A stretch of DNA of 64,000 nucleotides, from assembly GCA_964556755.1 (NCBI GenBank), contig CAZKXI010000009.1:1-64000 (forward strand), given 5' to 3'. This document shows positions 49,218 to 57,674 of this stretch, piece after piece (within the stretch, counting starts at the first letter, position 1; every line of letters starts with the position of its first letter). The notes beneath the pieces are model-generated. The model was not told the DNA's origin and searched no databases. It saw only the letters and a list, made by a program, of their open reading frames with translations. Both the position numbers and the translations under genes were made by a program. Source of the stretch: UBA4085 sp964556755 (lineage in GTDB: Bacteria > Acidobacteriota > Aminicenantia > Aminicenantales > UBA4085).

Positions 49218-50189
49218 CGGTCGCACAGCCAGGACGATCTTCCCCTTGATGTGCCCGCCGTCAAGATAGCGCATGGCTTCGGCCGCCTCCCGCAAAGGAA
49301 AACAGCGGTCGATGACGGGCTGAATCCGGTCCGCTTCCAGGAAGCCACTCAGGGCCTCGAGATCCGCGGCCGACGGCTTGGCCGAGTGCATGCCCAGCTT
49401 CCGGCTTCGGCCCACCGACTTCAGCGGCCCCAGGAAAAGGGCCTGGAAGACCTGCTTGTCGGACCCGCCGATGGCGATGAAGATGCCTTTGGGCTTCAGA
49501 GCCCTTTTGAACTCCGCGAGCGAGCGGTCCCCGTTGACGCCCAGGATCAGATCATAGCGTCGCTCGTCCTCGATGAAATTCACCCGCGTGTAGTCGAGGA
49601 CCCGATCGGCGCCCAAGGAGCGCGCCAGCCCTTGGCTCTCCGGGCCGCAGAGGGCCGTGACCTCGGCGCCGAACAGCTTGGCGAGCTGGACGGCGAACGT
49701 TCCCACGCCGCCGGAAGCGCCGTGGATCAGAACGTCTTGGCCGGCCTGGATTTTCCCCCTGTCGCGCAGGGCCTGCAGGGCGGTCACCGCCGCCATGGGA
49801 ACAGCCGCCGCCTGGACGAAGGTCAGTCCGGCCGGCTTGGGGGCCAGCAAGGCCTCCGGAGCCACGGTGAATTCGGCGAAGGCTCCGGCGCCGAGGAACG
49901 TGATGTCGCCGAAGACCTCGTCGCCCGGCTTGAATCGCTTCACCCTCGGGCCGACCGCCTCAACCCTCCCGGCGACGTCCGCCCCCGGGATCGGGTTTCG
50001 GGGCTTGAACAGGCCGCCCGCCATGCGGGCGAGGAACGGCTTGCCCCTCATCATCCGCCAATCCCCCCGGTTGAGAGAGGCGGCCATGACCTCGATCAGA
50101 ACTTCGTCGTCCTTGGGGACGGGCTTGGCGACGTCTTCATACTTCAGCACGTCGGCCGCGCCGTACTTGTGACGAATGATGGCTTTCAC
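49212..50189 (-). CDS. Zinc-independent medium-chain dehydrogenase (quinone oxidoreductase-like)
   Basis: 325 residues from a GTG that overlaps the upstream stop as GTGA. KAIIRHKYGAADVLKYEDVAKP opens the GroES-like domain, IPGADVAGRVEAVGPRV follows, and the Rossmann NADPH site is GASGGVGTFAVQLAKLFGA near 142-160. The structural and catalytic zinc cysteines of alcohol dehydrogenases are absent, as in QOR-type reductases. It probably reduces a quinone or enone with NADPH. It forms a tandem with a second member of the same family. Confidence 0.88.
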   Translation of the reverse strand: MKAIIRHKYGAADVLKYEDVAKPVPKDDEVLIEVMAASLNRGDWRMMRGKPFLARMAGGLFKPRNPIPGADVAGRVEAVGPRVKRFKPGDEVFGDITFLGAGAFAEFTVAPEALLAPKPAGLTFVQAAAVPMAAVTALQALRDRGKIQAGQDVLIHGASGGVGTFAVQLAKLFGAEVTALCGPESQGLARSLGADRVLDYTRVNFIEDERRYDLILGVNGDRSLAEFKRALKPKGIFIAIGGSDKQVFQALFLGPLKSVGRSRKLGMHSAKPSAADLEALSGFLEADRIQPVIDRCFPLREAAEAMRYLDGGHIKGKIVLAVRPE

Positions 50190-51217
50190 AGTGATCTCCT
50201 TTCCGGCCCATCTTCGGCGCCGGGATCCATTCGGATGACGACGGCGCCCTTCTTCGCGCCGCTCTCGACATAGCGGTGCGCTTCAGCCGTCTCTTCCATC
50301 GGGAACCGCCGCTCGACGATCGCCTTGATCGCACCCGCCTCGACCAGCTCCTTGACCGCGAGAAGGTCCTTCAGGCCGCCCGGCGCCAGGGCGCAGACGA
50401 CCCGCCGGCCGCCGAGAAGCCGCGGCCGAATCGCCGCCAGGATCTGCCGCGACTTGAAGCTGGCGCACAGGAGCGTGCCCCTGGGCGAGAGCGCCCGCTT
50501 GCACCGCGAGACGGGGGCCCGGCCCAGGATGTCGAAGATGACGTCGTAGGTCCCGCCGCTTTGGGTGAAGTCCTGTTCGGCATAGTCGATGGCCCGATCC
50601 GCGCCCAGGGCCCGGACGTATTCCAGCCGCGGCGCGCCGCAGACCGCGGTCACATCGGCTCCGAAATGCTTGGCGATTTGCACGGCGGCCGACCCGATCC
50701 CCCCGCTGGCCCCGTTGATCAGGATCCTCCGTCCCGGCCGGAGGTCCACGCGGCGCAGGAGGGCCAGGGCCATGACGGCCCCATAGGGAATGGCGGCGGC
50801 CTCGTCGAAGGACAGGCCGGCGGGCATGGACGCGATCGGAGCGCTCTCGGGCGAACAGAGGTACTCGGCATAAGCCCCGAACTTCTGGCCGGAATAGCCG
50901 AAGACCGCATCGCCGGGCTTGAAGCGCTTGACGTTCGGGCCGACCTCCGCGACCTGCCCGGCCAGCTCGTTGCCCAGCACATGGATCTTGGGCTTCCGCC
51001 AGCCCAAGGAGGCCTTGCTGAAGGCCCAAAACAGGAAAGGCATGTTGAAGCCGCCGGGCCTGACGGATCGGAAGCTGCGGGCCATGAGGTCGCCGAAATT
51101 GACGCTCGCCGCCCGGACGCGGATCAGGATCTCGTTGGGCTTGGGCGCGGGGTCGGGGATCTCCGAGAGCCGAAGGACGTCCGGGGAGCCAAACTCCGTA
51201 TAAATGATCGCCTTCAT
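50186..51217 (-). CDS. Zinc-independent medium-chain dehydrogenase, second copy
   Basis: 343 residues from the ATG at 51217 with AAAGGAGAG. KAIIYTEFGSPDVLRLSEIP, VLGNELAGQVAEVGPNVKRF and the NADPH loop INGASGGIGSAAVQIAKHFGA match the QOR branch of the MDR superfamily. It is related to the next gene but clearly diverged, with an insertion at WAFSKASLGWRKPKIH. Members with this insert are common near lipid or steroid-like metabolism, but here context gives no substrate. Coupled to its paralogue by GTGA. Confidence 0.88.
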   Translation of the reverse strand: MKAIIYTEFGSPDVLRLSEIPDPAPKPNEILIRVRAASVNFGDLMARSFRSVRPGGFNMPFLFWAFSKASLGWRKPKIHVLGNELAGQVAEVGPNVKRFKPGDAVFGYSGQKFGAYAEYLCSPESAPIASMPAGLSFDEAAAIPYGAVMALALLRRVDLRPGRRILINGASGGIGSAAVQIAKHFGADVTAVCGAPRLEYVRALGADRAIDYAEQDFTQSGGTYDVIFDILGRAPVSRCKRALSPRGTLLCASFKSRQILAAIRPRLLGGRRVVCALAPGGLKDLLAVKELVEAGAIKAIVERRFPMEETAEAHRYVESGAKKGAVVIRMDPGAEDGPERRSL

Positions 51218-51234
51218 GGCAGCTCTCCTTTGAG

Positions 51235-51852
51235 CTAAAAATTGATCCCGAAATGGAGGCCCGGCTCGAAGAGAAAGAAGTCGTTCCACTTCACGTCTTT
51301 CTCGGCGAAGGCGCTCGGGACGTTGGTCGCGATCGGCCAGTAGGTGCAGGCCAAGGACGGTTCGAGGAAGAGCCTGTTCTTGAAGAGGGCGAGGTGATAC
51401 CCGAGGCGCAAGGTCGAGAACAGTCGGAAGCCCGACTGGATCTTTCGGCCGCCCTCATCCAGGTAGGTCCTTTTCAAGGGCAGAACGTGGACGGACGCGT
51501 ACAGGCCCTTCCAGAGGAAGCGCTGATAGGCGACGCCGATCCCCCACTCGCGGATCCGGCCGGGATAGCTCTCGTTCTTGTCCCCGAAGGAGGATCCGTA
51601 GGGAATGCCGTTGGGGGCGTCGTTCCGCCAAGTGATCGCCTCGAGGGAGATCGCGTCCTTGGGCGAGAGGCGATATCCAAAGTTCAACTGAAAGAACGAC
51701 GGCGGATCGGGGAACAGGTTGCCCAGCATGAAGGCCGAGCTGCCGACGAAGAAGCGCGGGGAGGACGCGCGGTCTTCGCCCGCGGGTCCCCCGAACAGGA
51801 TGGCCGCGACAAGCCCGCTGAAGATGATCCAAAGAATAGCTTTTTTCAACAT
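51235..51852 (-). CDS. Small outer-membrane beta-barrel-like protein
   Basis: 205 residues. Signal peptide MLKKAILWIIFSGLVAAIL. The mature part consists of amphipathic strands ending in aromatic residues (FFQLNFGYRLSPKDAISLEA, GIGVAYQRFLWKGLYASVHV, FRLFSTLRLGYHLALF) and a C-terminal FEPGLHFGINF, as expected for an eight-strand barrel with terminal Phe. No family recognised. It lies between a membrane protein gene and the dehydrogenase pair on the same strand. Confidence 0.68.
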   Translation of the reverse strand: MLKKAILWIIFSGLVAAILFGGPAGEDRASSPRFFVGSSAFMLGNLFPDPPSFFQLNFGYRLSPKDAISLEAITWRNDAPNGIPYGSSFGDKNESYPGRIREWGIGVAYQRFLWKGLYASVHVLPLKRTYLDEGGRKIQSGFRLFSTLRLGYHLALFKNRLFLEPSLACTYWPIATNVPSAFAEKDVKWNDFFLFEPGLHFGINF

Positions 51853-51888
51853 GAGAGTCTCCTTTTAAGAGGTCGATGGATGTGCGTT

Positions 51889-52542
51889 CTAGAGTGCGGC
51901 CGCGATGAGCCTGATGCCGTAGGGGACCATGGCCGCGGACATGAGCAGGGAGGCCCCGAGGTTGATGATCTCCATCCCGTCCGGAGTGCCCACGAACAGG
52001 GCTCCGATCAGGAAGAGGATGCTCTCTCCGCGCGGGAGGGCGCGGGCCTGGAGGAGGCCGATCGTCTGAACGGCGAATCCGGCCGGCAGGAGCACAATCC
52101 CCCAGACAAGCTTCATCCAGCCCTTCTTGGCGAAGATGGCCCGCAGGCCCGGCATCATGGCCGAGAACTCCCCGTCCGGGATCGTGTCCAGGGCGCTCAT
52201 CGTCAGGCAGAAGGCCCCCTTGTCGGCGGCCAGGATGATCGCGCCCAGGACGGCCGGGATCGCGCCCGCGAATCCCGCACACGCCCCCCGGCTCCCGGCC
52301 AGGATCCTGGCGAAGTGGAACGCCGCGACGACGAGGAGAGCGGTGTTGAGCGTGACCAGGCCGTGACCCAGATGCAGGAGCTTCCGCCCCCTCGCCCGCC
52401 GAATGATCGCTTCGGGCCCGAGCAGGCGCGGCTTCAGGAGCCCGGGATGGCCGGCGAAAGCGAAGACGAAGACCAGGGGGAAGACGATGAACGCGACCCC
52501 CGTGCCGATCCGTTGAAGCTGATTGAGAAAGTCGAGACTCAT
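51889..52542 (-). CDS. Membrane protein of unknown function downstream of the tricorn-like protease
   Basis: 217 residues with about six hydrophobic helices (TGVAFIVFPLVFVFAFAGHPGLL, GHGLVTLNTALLVVAAFHFARIL, AGAIPAVLGAIILAADKGAF, and three in the second half). HPGLLKPRLLGPEAIIRRARGRKLLHLGHG is a distinctive His- and Arg-rich loop. The start overlaps the protease stop as ATGA, so the two are translated together. No family recognised. Confidence 0.72.
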   Translation of the reverse strand: MSLDFLNQLQRIGTGVAFIVFPLVFVFAFAGHPGLLKPRLLGPEAIIRRARGRKLLHLGHGLVTLNTALLVVAAFHFARILAGSRGACAGFAGAIPAVLGAIILAADKGAFCLTMSALDTIPDGEFSAMMPGLRAIFAKKGWMKLVWGIVLLPAGFAVQTIGLLQARALPRGESILFLIGALFVGTPDGMEIINLGASLLMSAAMVPYGIRLIAAAL

Positions 52543-55500
52543 GGGTTTTTCCTTTCAAGCTCGGACAGGCGCTTCATCAGCTCCGCGACGGCGCGCTGGA
52601 GCTGGCGATCCACGCCGCGCATCGTCTCTTCGGCCCGGTTCTCGACGTCGATGTCCGGCGGAACGCCTTCGTTCTCGATCACGCCCTTGCCTTCGGCCGG
52701 ATAGACGAGCACGCCGCCGTCGACGAGCCGCATTCCCCCCGTGGACGCCAGGCGGCCGGACGTCAGACGGCCGATGATGGGGCCGACCCCCGACTGGCGA
52801 AAGATCGCCGCGAACGTCTCGCCGCTTGACTCGACCCCCTCGTCGATCAGGCAGGCTTTCAGCCCGACGAATACGGGATCGGGCTCGGAGATCGGGGCCT
52901 TCCCGTGCGGCAGCCGGGACCGGAAGATCATCCGGCGGTTCAGCCGCTCGATCATCCAGACCGGCGTGTAGCCGCCGCCGTTGCCGCGGACGTCCAGGAT
53001 CAGACCCTCCTTGGGGAGCTGGGACGGAGCCTGGCGGAAGAACGCGGCGACGCCCGGGATATAGGTATCGGGGAGATGGAGGTAGCCGATCCGCCCCCCG
53101 CTGGCTCTGTCCACAGCCGCGCGGTTCCGCGAGACCCAATCGGCGTAGCGGAACGGATCGGCGCCGTTCTCCCCGCAGGCGGCCGGCCGCACCGTCAAAC
53201 GACGGGCGCCGTCCAGGCGGGGGAGGGAATGGACCGTCACGACCGCGTCCCGACCGGCTTTGTCCAAGAGGAGGGCGTCGGGGTTGACGCCTTCCCTCAG
53301 AGAGACGCCGTCGATGGCCAGGAGGTAGTCCCCCTCACGAACGTTCATTCCCGGCAGAGTCAGTGGACTGACAAGGTCCGAGTCCCAGCTCCGCCCTTTG
53401 AAGATCCTGGCGATTCGATAGAGACGCGTCTCCGCGTCGAGCTCCAGATCGATACCCAGGAGCCCGTGCCCGCGCCGGGAAGTCACCGGCAGATCCCCGC
53501 CGGAGATCTCCAGATGGCTGTGGCCGAGCTCGGCGAACATCTCCCGCAGGAGGTCGTTGAGGCCCGATCGAGAAGCGACATGAGGCAGAAGGCCCTCATA
53601 TTTCTTCCGGACGGCGGTCCAATCGAGGCCGCGCATCTTCTCGTCGTAGAAGAAATCCCTGACGATGCGCCAGCCCTCGGCGAAGATCTGAGCCCACTCC
53701 TCCCCCCGGTCGAGGTCCATGCGGAGTCCGGAGAGGTCCAGCTTCGCATCGCCGACGCCCTTCTCCCGGTCGAGATCGAGGATGCCGATTCCCTCGCCGC
53801 TCCGGTAGACAGCCCTGGCCGCATGATCGGCCGGGACCAGGTAGAAGGCGCTCTCCGAAAGAACAGCCTCCTTCATCGAGCCCAGATCGAACCGCTTGAA
53901 TCCCGGCGCCCCCGCCGCGGGCGACGAACGATAGATCAGTCCGCCCTCGACGGCCCGCAGGGCGTCGTAGGAGGAATCTTCCACGGGCAGGGCCAAGGCC
54001 CGCTCGCCCAGTCCTTCGACGTCGATCCGGAAGGGCCGCCGGGCGGCCTTCCCGGCGACTCGGACGGCGCTCGCCGCGCCCGGCGCGAGGGGAGAGGGAT
54101 CGTCGCGCCGCAGCGTCGCCGCGACGATGACCGACGGATTGATCATATGGTGCTCCCCGTCCCAGAAGGAGCTCTCCACGTTGACCTTCCCGTACCAGGC
54201 CCAATAGAGGAGCTCGCCGGCCGGGTCGAACTGGGGCTCTCCGGCATGGGCGGCCTCGTCCGTCACCCGGTAAGAGCGGTCCTGGTCCAGGGAGTAGAGC
54301 CAGATCGAGCCGAGCCAGCTCGGGTTGCCGAGCGCATAAGCCAGCCAGCGGCCGTCGGGCGACCAGGCAGCGGACGAAAACGGCACCGAGCCCTGATAGG
54401 CGTTGACGAAGACGGTCTTCACGCCGCGGGTCTCGAGATCGAGGATGCGGTAGGCGGCCCGATGGTCGGAGAAGCCGATCTTCCGGCCGTCGGGCGACCA
54501 GCTCAGCGGCCCGATTCGCCCGGGATCGAGGCGGCTGACCTGTTCCAGCTTGCCGCCATCCCCGTCCCGGCCGACGTAGATCTGGTCCTCGCCCGATGCG
54601 TCGGAGACGAAGGCGTAGCCATCCCCGGCCGGATTCCACAGCGGATATCTTTCGTTGGCGCCGGGCGTCCGGGTCAGGTTCACGGCGTTCTTCCCTTCGG
54701 CCGCGAGGAGGAAAAGATCGCCACGGGCGGCAAGAATCACCTTTCGGCCGTCGGGGGACAAAGCCGCGGCGCCCGAGATGCTCCTTTCGACGCCGACGGC
54801 CTCCTCGACCCGGCGATCGCCCGCTCCGGGGATCTCGATCGGAATCGGCCGCGCGCTCTCCGTCCGAGTCTCGAAGAGGACGATTCGGCCCTCGTTCTCG
54901 AAGACGATCCGGTCGCCGCCTCGGCTCGGCCGGCGGACCGGCCAATCCTTGTAGAAAGTCAGTTGACGGGCCGCCCGGTCCCTAAGATCGTAGACCCAGA
55001 GGTTGGTCCGGTTCTGAGCGCCCTTGTCGCTGACGTAATAGATGCGGTCCCCGATCCAGAGGGGATCGCCGTTGACGGCGCCGTCCGCGACGATCGCCTC
55101 CGAAGTCCGGCGGGCGGGATCGTACGTCCGGATCACGGGCGCGGCGCCGGCCCGATAGCCCCGGCCCAAGTCGTCGAAGAGGACGCGGCAGAAGGCGACC
55201 TTGTCTCCGGCCTCGTTGAAGCTCGCGAAATCCGCCTCCGGCAGATCCATAGGCCGGGCCAGGCCGCCTCCGACGGGAATGGAAAGAAGGCGGTTGAACC
55301 GCCCCAAGTCGCTGAACGCGACGGACTTGAAGACGATGCTCTTTCCGTCCGGGCTCCAGTCGACGACCCATTCGTCGGCCGGATGGAAGGTCAGCCGCCG
55401 CGGCGAGCCTCCGGCGGCGGATATCACATAGACATCTTGATTCCCCTCCGACTCCGCCGTGAAGGCGATCTGCCGTCCGTCGGGCGAGAGCTTCGGCAGA

Positions 55501-55751
55501 CTCTCCTCTCCGATCAATGAGGTGAGGCGCCGGACGTTCTTCCCGGCGTCCGTCGACAGGTAGATGTCCCCGCCGTAACAAAACACGATCCAACCGCCAT
55601 GGATGTCCGGATAGCGAAGAAGCCGGGTCTCCCCCGGCAGGGCGGTCCCCGAAGCTCCGAGAAACATAGCACCGGCTAGAATCAACGAGCCAAGGCCCGT
55701 CATGGCCGTGCCTCGAAAGTCCCGACCCCTCCGTGCCGCCTGATCGTCCAT
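52539..55751 (-). CDS. Exported tricorn-like S41 protease
   Basis: 1070 residues from the ATG at 55751 with AGGAGA. Signal segment at about 15-40. Residues about 45-680 are WD40/PD40-type blades with repeated SPDGRQIAF, SPDGKSIVF and SPDGRKIGF units, the substrate-gating propellers of tricorn protease. A tricorn C1-like linker is followed by a PDZ domain (HGLLGIDLELDAETRLYRIA, GDYLLAIDGVSL) and the S41 catalytic core with LDVRGNGGG and VESSGETFAAIF, whose Ser is the nucleophile. It degrades peptides outside the cytoplasm. First gene of a five-gene minus-strand run and divergent from a LuxR regulator. Confidence 0.92.
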   Translation of the reverse strand: MDDQAARRGRDFRGTAMTGLGSLILAGAMFLGASGTALPGETRLLRYPDIHGGWIVFCYGGDIYLSTDAGKNVRRLTSLIGEESLPKLSPDGRQIAFTAESEGNQDVYVISAAGGSPRRLTFHPADEWVVDWSPDGKSIVFKSVAFSDLGRFNRLLSIPVGGGLARPMDLPEADFASFNEAGDKVAFCRVLFDDLGRGYRAGAAPVIRTYDPARRTSEAIVADGAVNGDPLWIGDRIYYVSDKGAQNRTNLWVYDLRDRAARQLTFYKDWPVRRPSRGGDRIVFENEGRIVLFETRTESARPIPIEIPGAGDRRVEEAVGVERSISGAAALSPDGRKVILAARGDLFLLAAEGKNAVNLTRTPGANERYPLWNPAGDGYAFVSDASGEDQIYVGRDGDGGKLEQVSRLDPGRIGPLSWSPDGRKIGFSDHRAAYRILDLETRGVKTVFVNAYQGSVPFSSAAWSPDGRWLAYALGNPSWLGSIWLYSLDQDRSYRVTDEAAHAGEPQFDPAGELLYWAWYGKVNVESSFWDGEHHMINPSVIVAATLRRDDPSPLAPGAASAVRVAGKAARRPFRIDVEGLGERALALPVEDSSYDALRAVEGGLIYRSSPAAGAPGFKRFDLGSMKEAVLSESAFYLVPADHAARAVYRSGEGIGILDLDREKGVGDAKLDLSGLRMDLDRGEEWAQIFAEGWRIVRDFFYDEKMRGLDWTAVRKKYEGLLPHVASRSGLNDLLREMFAELGHSHLEISGGDLPVTSRRGHGLLGIDLELDAETRLYRIARIFKGRSWDSDLVSPLTLPGMNVREGDYLLAIDGVSLREGVNPDALLLDKAGRDAVVTVHSLPRLDGARRLTVRPAACGENGADPFRYADWVSRNRAAVDRASGGRIGYLHLPDTYIPGVAAFFRQAPSQLPKEGLILDVRGNGGGYTPVWMIERLNRRMIFRSRLPHGKAPISEPDPVFVGLKACLIDEGVESSGETFAAIFRQSGVGPIIGRLTSGRLASTGGMRLVDGGVLVYPAEGKGVIENEGVPPDIDVENRAEETMRGVDRQLQRAVAELMKRLSELERKNP

Positions 55752-55944
55752 ATCGGTCTCCTGTGGTGAAGGATGCGTCGCGCCGGCGGCGCATCGCCCG
55801 CGCCGGCGGATCCTCCACCGGTCGCGTCGCCGAACTATACGCACCGCTTTCGGAGACGGCTATCGGGAAACCGCCTGAAATCTGCGATTCATACCGATTC
55901 CCGAGGCCACCGGAGAGCCTCCCGGGTCCCCGTCCGCGGTCTTC

Positions 55945-55974
55945 TTGCCACCGGCGCATGCGTTCTCCTATAAT
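55945..55974 (+). promoter_or_regulatory. Promoter of the LuxR-type regulator gene
   Basis: TTGCCA (55945-55950), 18-base spacer, TATAAT (55969-55974). Transcription should start near 55981, which excludes the ATG at 55958 as start and leaves GGGGAGGGG before the TTG at 56003. Confidence 0.6.
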
Positions 55975-56002
55975 TCGCTCCCCTCGGGGAGGGGACAAGG
56001 CC

Positions 56003-56953
56003 TTGAAGCACTTCAACGTCCTGACCATGGTCCTGGTCCTGATCGTCGGGGTCTGGTCCATCGTCGAGTTTCGCCAACGAAGCCGCAGCTACCCCGAGCA
56101 TAAGCTCGGCTGGCTGTGGCGGTTCCTGGTCTTCTACAACGGCCTGGCGGTGGTCGTCTTCTTCAGCGATTATGGGCTGAGCAATTTCACCCCGGACCTG
56201 CTGGCGAAACTTGCTTTCTGGTATCGGATCGTCGAATGGCTGGTTCTGGCCGCCCTTGTCCTGGGCGCCCATATCTCGCTCTACGCGTTTATCTTCCGGC
56301 GCCGGGACCGGAGCCTTCCGGCTTGGCTGATCGCCGTCACGGCGGTCTTCGTCGTCGCCGTGTTGGTCTGGTACTTCCTGGCCCTGAAAAATCCGTCCCT
56401 GGCCCCGTCGAGGCCGGACAACACCTTCTGGCTGGCCCTCGTCTGGCCGCCGGGCCTGCTCGACGTGGTCTGGCTGGGCGTTCTGTGGGCCGAAAGCCGG
56501 AAAGCCGCCGATTCGGGCCGTCGAAAGGTCGACGCCGCGTTCGCCGTCCTGATGCTGATCCGCTATCCGGTGCACCTGGCCTTGACCGTCTGGACCCCGG
56601 TCGGGACGATGGCCTTGGCCCTGACGCTGACCCGGCTTCTCGGTCTCTACACGAACCTGGCGCCCCTCATCTGGCTCAGGTCCTATTTCCTGCCTTGGGC
56701 GGGCGGGCTCGCCAAGGCGATGGCCGCGAAGTTCGACCTGCAGGCGATCGGCAGGGCCCGCGGCCTGTCGCCACGGGAGATGGAGATCCTGGCGCTCATG
56801 ATCGACGGCAAGAGCTACAAGGACATCGAGAGCGGGCTCCACATCTCCATCCACACGGTCAAGAGCCACGTCTACAGCCTCTACCGCAAGATGGACGTCA
56901 AGAGCCGGCACGAGCTGATCTACAAGATCGGCGTCTACGGCCAAGCCCAATAG
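56003..56953 (+). CDS. Membrane LuxR-family regulator
   Basis: 316 residues from a TTG at 56003, chosen from the promoter position and the GGGGAGGGG site. Residues 1-220 contain about seven hydrophobic helices (FNVLTMVLVLIVGVWSIVEF, LWRFLVFYNGLAVVVFF, a series to WTPVGTMALALTLTRLLGLY). After a short cytoplasmic link, residues about 245-316 form a LuxR-type helix-turn-helix (LSPREMEILALMIDGKSYKD, HISIHTVKSHVYSLYRKM). A membrane sensor fused directly to a LuxR domain; signal unknown. It faces the tricorn-like protease gene and may control it. Confidence 0.82.
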   Translation: MKHFNVLTMVLVLIVGVWSIVEFRQRSRSYPEHKLGWLWRFLVFYNGLAVVVFFSDYGLSNFTPDLLAKLAFWYRIVEWLVLAALVLGAHISLYAFIFRRRDRSLPAWLIAVTAVFVVAVLVWYFLALKNPSLAPSRPDNTFWLALVWPPGLLDVVWLGVLWAESRKAADSGRRKVDAAFAVLMLIRYPVHLALTVWTPVGTMALALTLTRLLGLYTNLAPLIWLRSYFLPWAGGLAKAMAAKFDLQAIGRARGLSPREMEILALMIDGKSYKDIESGLHISIHTVKSHVYSLYRKMDVKSRHELIYKIGVYGQAQ

Positions 56954-57073
56954 ACGCGTTTGATTTTCCTCCTTCGCGAGACGCTTTGGCACGGCGTCTC
57001 CCATTCCATGTCCGGGAGTGAGAATTCCTATCTCCCCGAGCGTCTTCCGTCATGAACGAATCGGGCGGTCTCC

Positions 57074-57101
57074 TTGGTTATACACCGATTATGTGTATAA
57101 T
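57074..57101 (+). promoter_or_regulatory. Promoter and operator of the RelE-type toxin-antitoxin operon
   Basis: TTGGTT (57074-57079), 16-base spacer, TATAAT (57096-57101). TTATACAC (57078-57085) and GTGTATAA (57093-57100) are perfect inverted arms with a 7-base spacer covering both boxes. This fits autorepression by the antitoxin. Confidence 0.75.
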
Positions 57102-57127
57102 ATATACATCCGCTCAGGGAGGCGGCC

Positions 57128-57355
57128 ATGATGCAAGTCCGTCACAACATTACGCTGGATGAGGAAGTCTCACGCGAGCTCGAGACGATGGCGCGGGAGC
57201 TCGGCGAGAAGAAGAGCTTTATCATCGAAAAAGCGTTGACGGCCTACTTTGATCTTCTCGATCTCAAGATCGCGCGCCAACGTCTCAAGGACCTCGAGAA
57301 GGGCAAGGACAAGGTCATCCCGGCCGAGAAGGTCTGGAAAGAGCTGGGGATTTGA
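57128..57355 (+). CDS. Ribbon-helix-helix antitoxin
   Basis: 75 residues. GGGAGG stands before two consecutive ATG codons. The N-terminal MQVRHNITLDEEVSRELETM, then ARELGEKKSFIIEKALTAYF, is a ribbon-helix-helix DNA-binding domain. The C-terminal helix (KIARQRLKDLEKGKDKVIPA) would wrap the toxin. It should bind the palindrome at 57078-57100 and neutralise the RelE-type toxin encoded next, whose start overlaps this stop (TTGA). Confidence 0.85.
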   Translation: MMQVRHNITLDEEVSRELETMARELGEKKSFIIEKALTAYFDLLDLKIARQRLKDLEKGKDKVIPAEKVWKELGI

Positions 57356-57627
57356 CCTTGTACGATATCGAGTTCACCGGTCGGGCTCGAGATGATCTGA
57401 TGAAGATCGACCGGCCTCATCAGAGGATCATCAAGGCCAAGCTCGCGATTCTGGCTGAGAATCCGGGGGCGCTTAAGAACAACATCAAGCGGCTAGCCGC
57501 GGACGAGGAGATTTTTCGGCTGCGGGCGGGCAGCTATCGGATCATCTTCAAGAAGATCGACTGCCGGCTGCTCATCCTCATCCTCCGCATCGGCCATCGC
57601 AAAGAAATATATCTGTCGTTGGAGTGA
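57352..57627 (+). CDS. RelE/ParE-family toxin
   Basis: 91 residues from a TTG at 57352 that overlaps the antitoxin stop (a second TTG follows at 57358). YDIEFTGRARDDLMKIDRPHQ, then AKLAILAENP, NNIKRLAADEEIFRLRAGSYR and LRIGHRKEIY are the RelE/ParE fold. The Arg residues in RLRAGSYR and the HRKEIY end fit a ribosome-dependent RNase of the RelE type. The gyrase-poisoning ParE type cannot be excluded. A fragment of a very similar gene lies at 49164-49217. Confidence 0.87.
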   Translation: MTLYDIEFTGRARDDLMKIDRPHQRIIKAKLAILAENPGALKNNIKRLAADEEIFRLRAGSYRIIFKKIDCRLLILILRIGHRKEIYLSLE

Positions 57628-57674
57628 TAAGGAAAAGCGGTTGTGCGTCAGGCAGGCTTGGGAATTCGTCCGTG

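Noticed and set aside
52905..55520. Long plus-strand frame opposite the tricorn-like protease
   Set aside because: The protease has full motif support on the other strand. This frame is low-complexity and motif-free.
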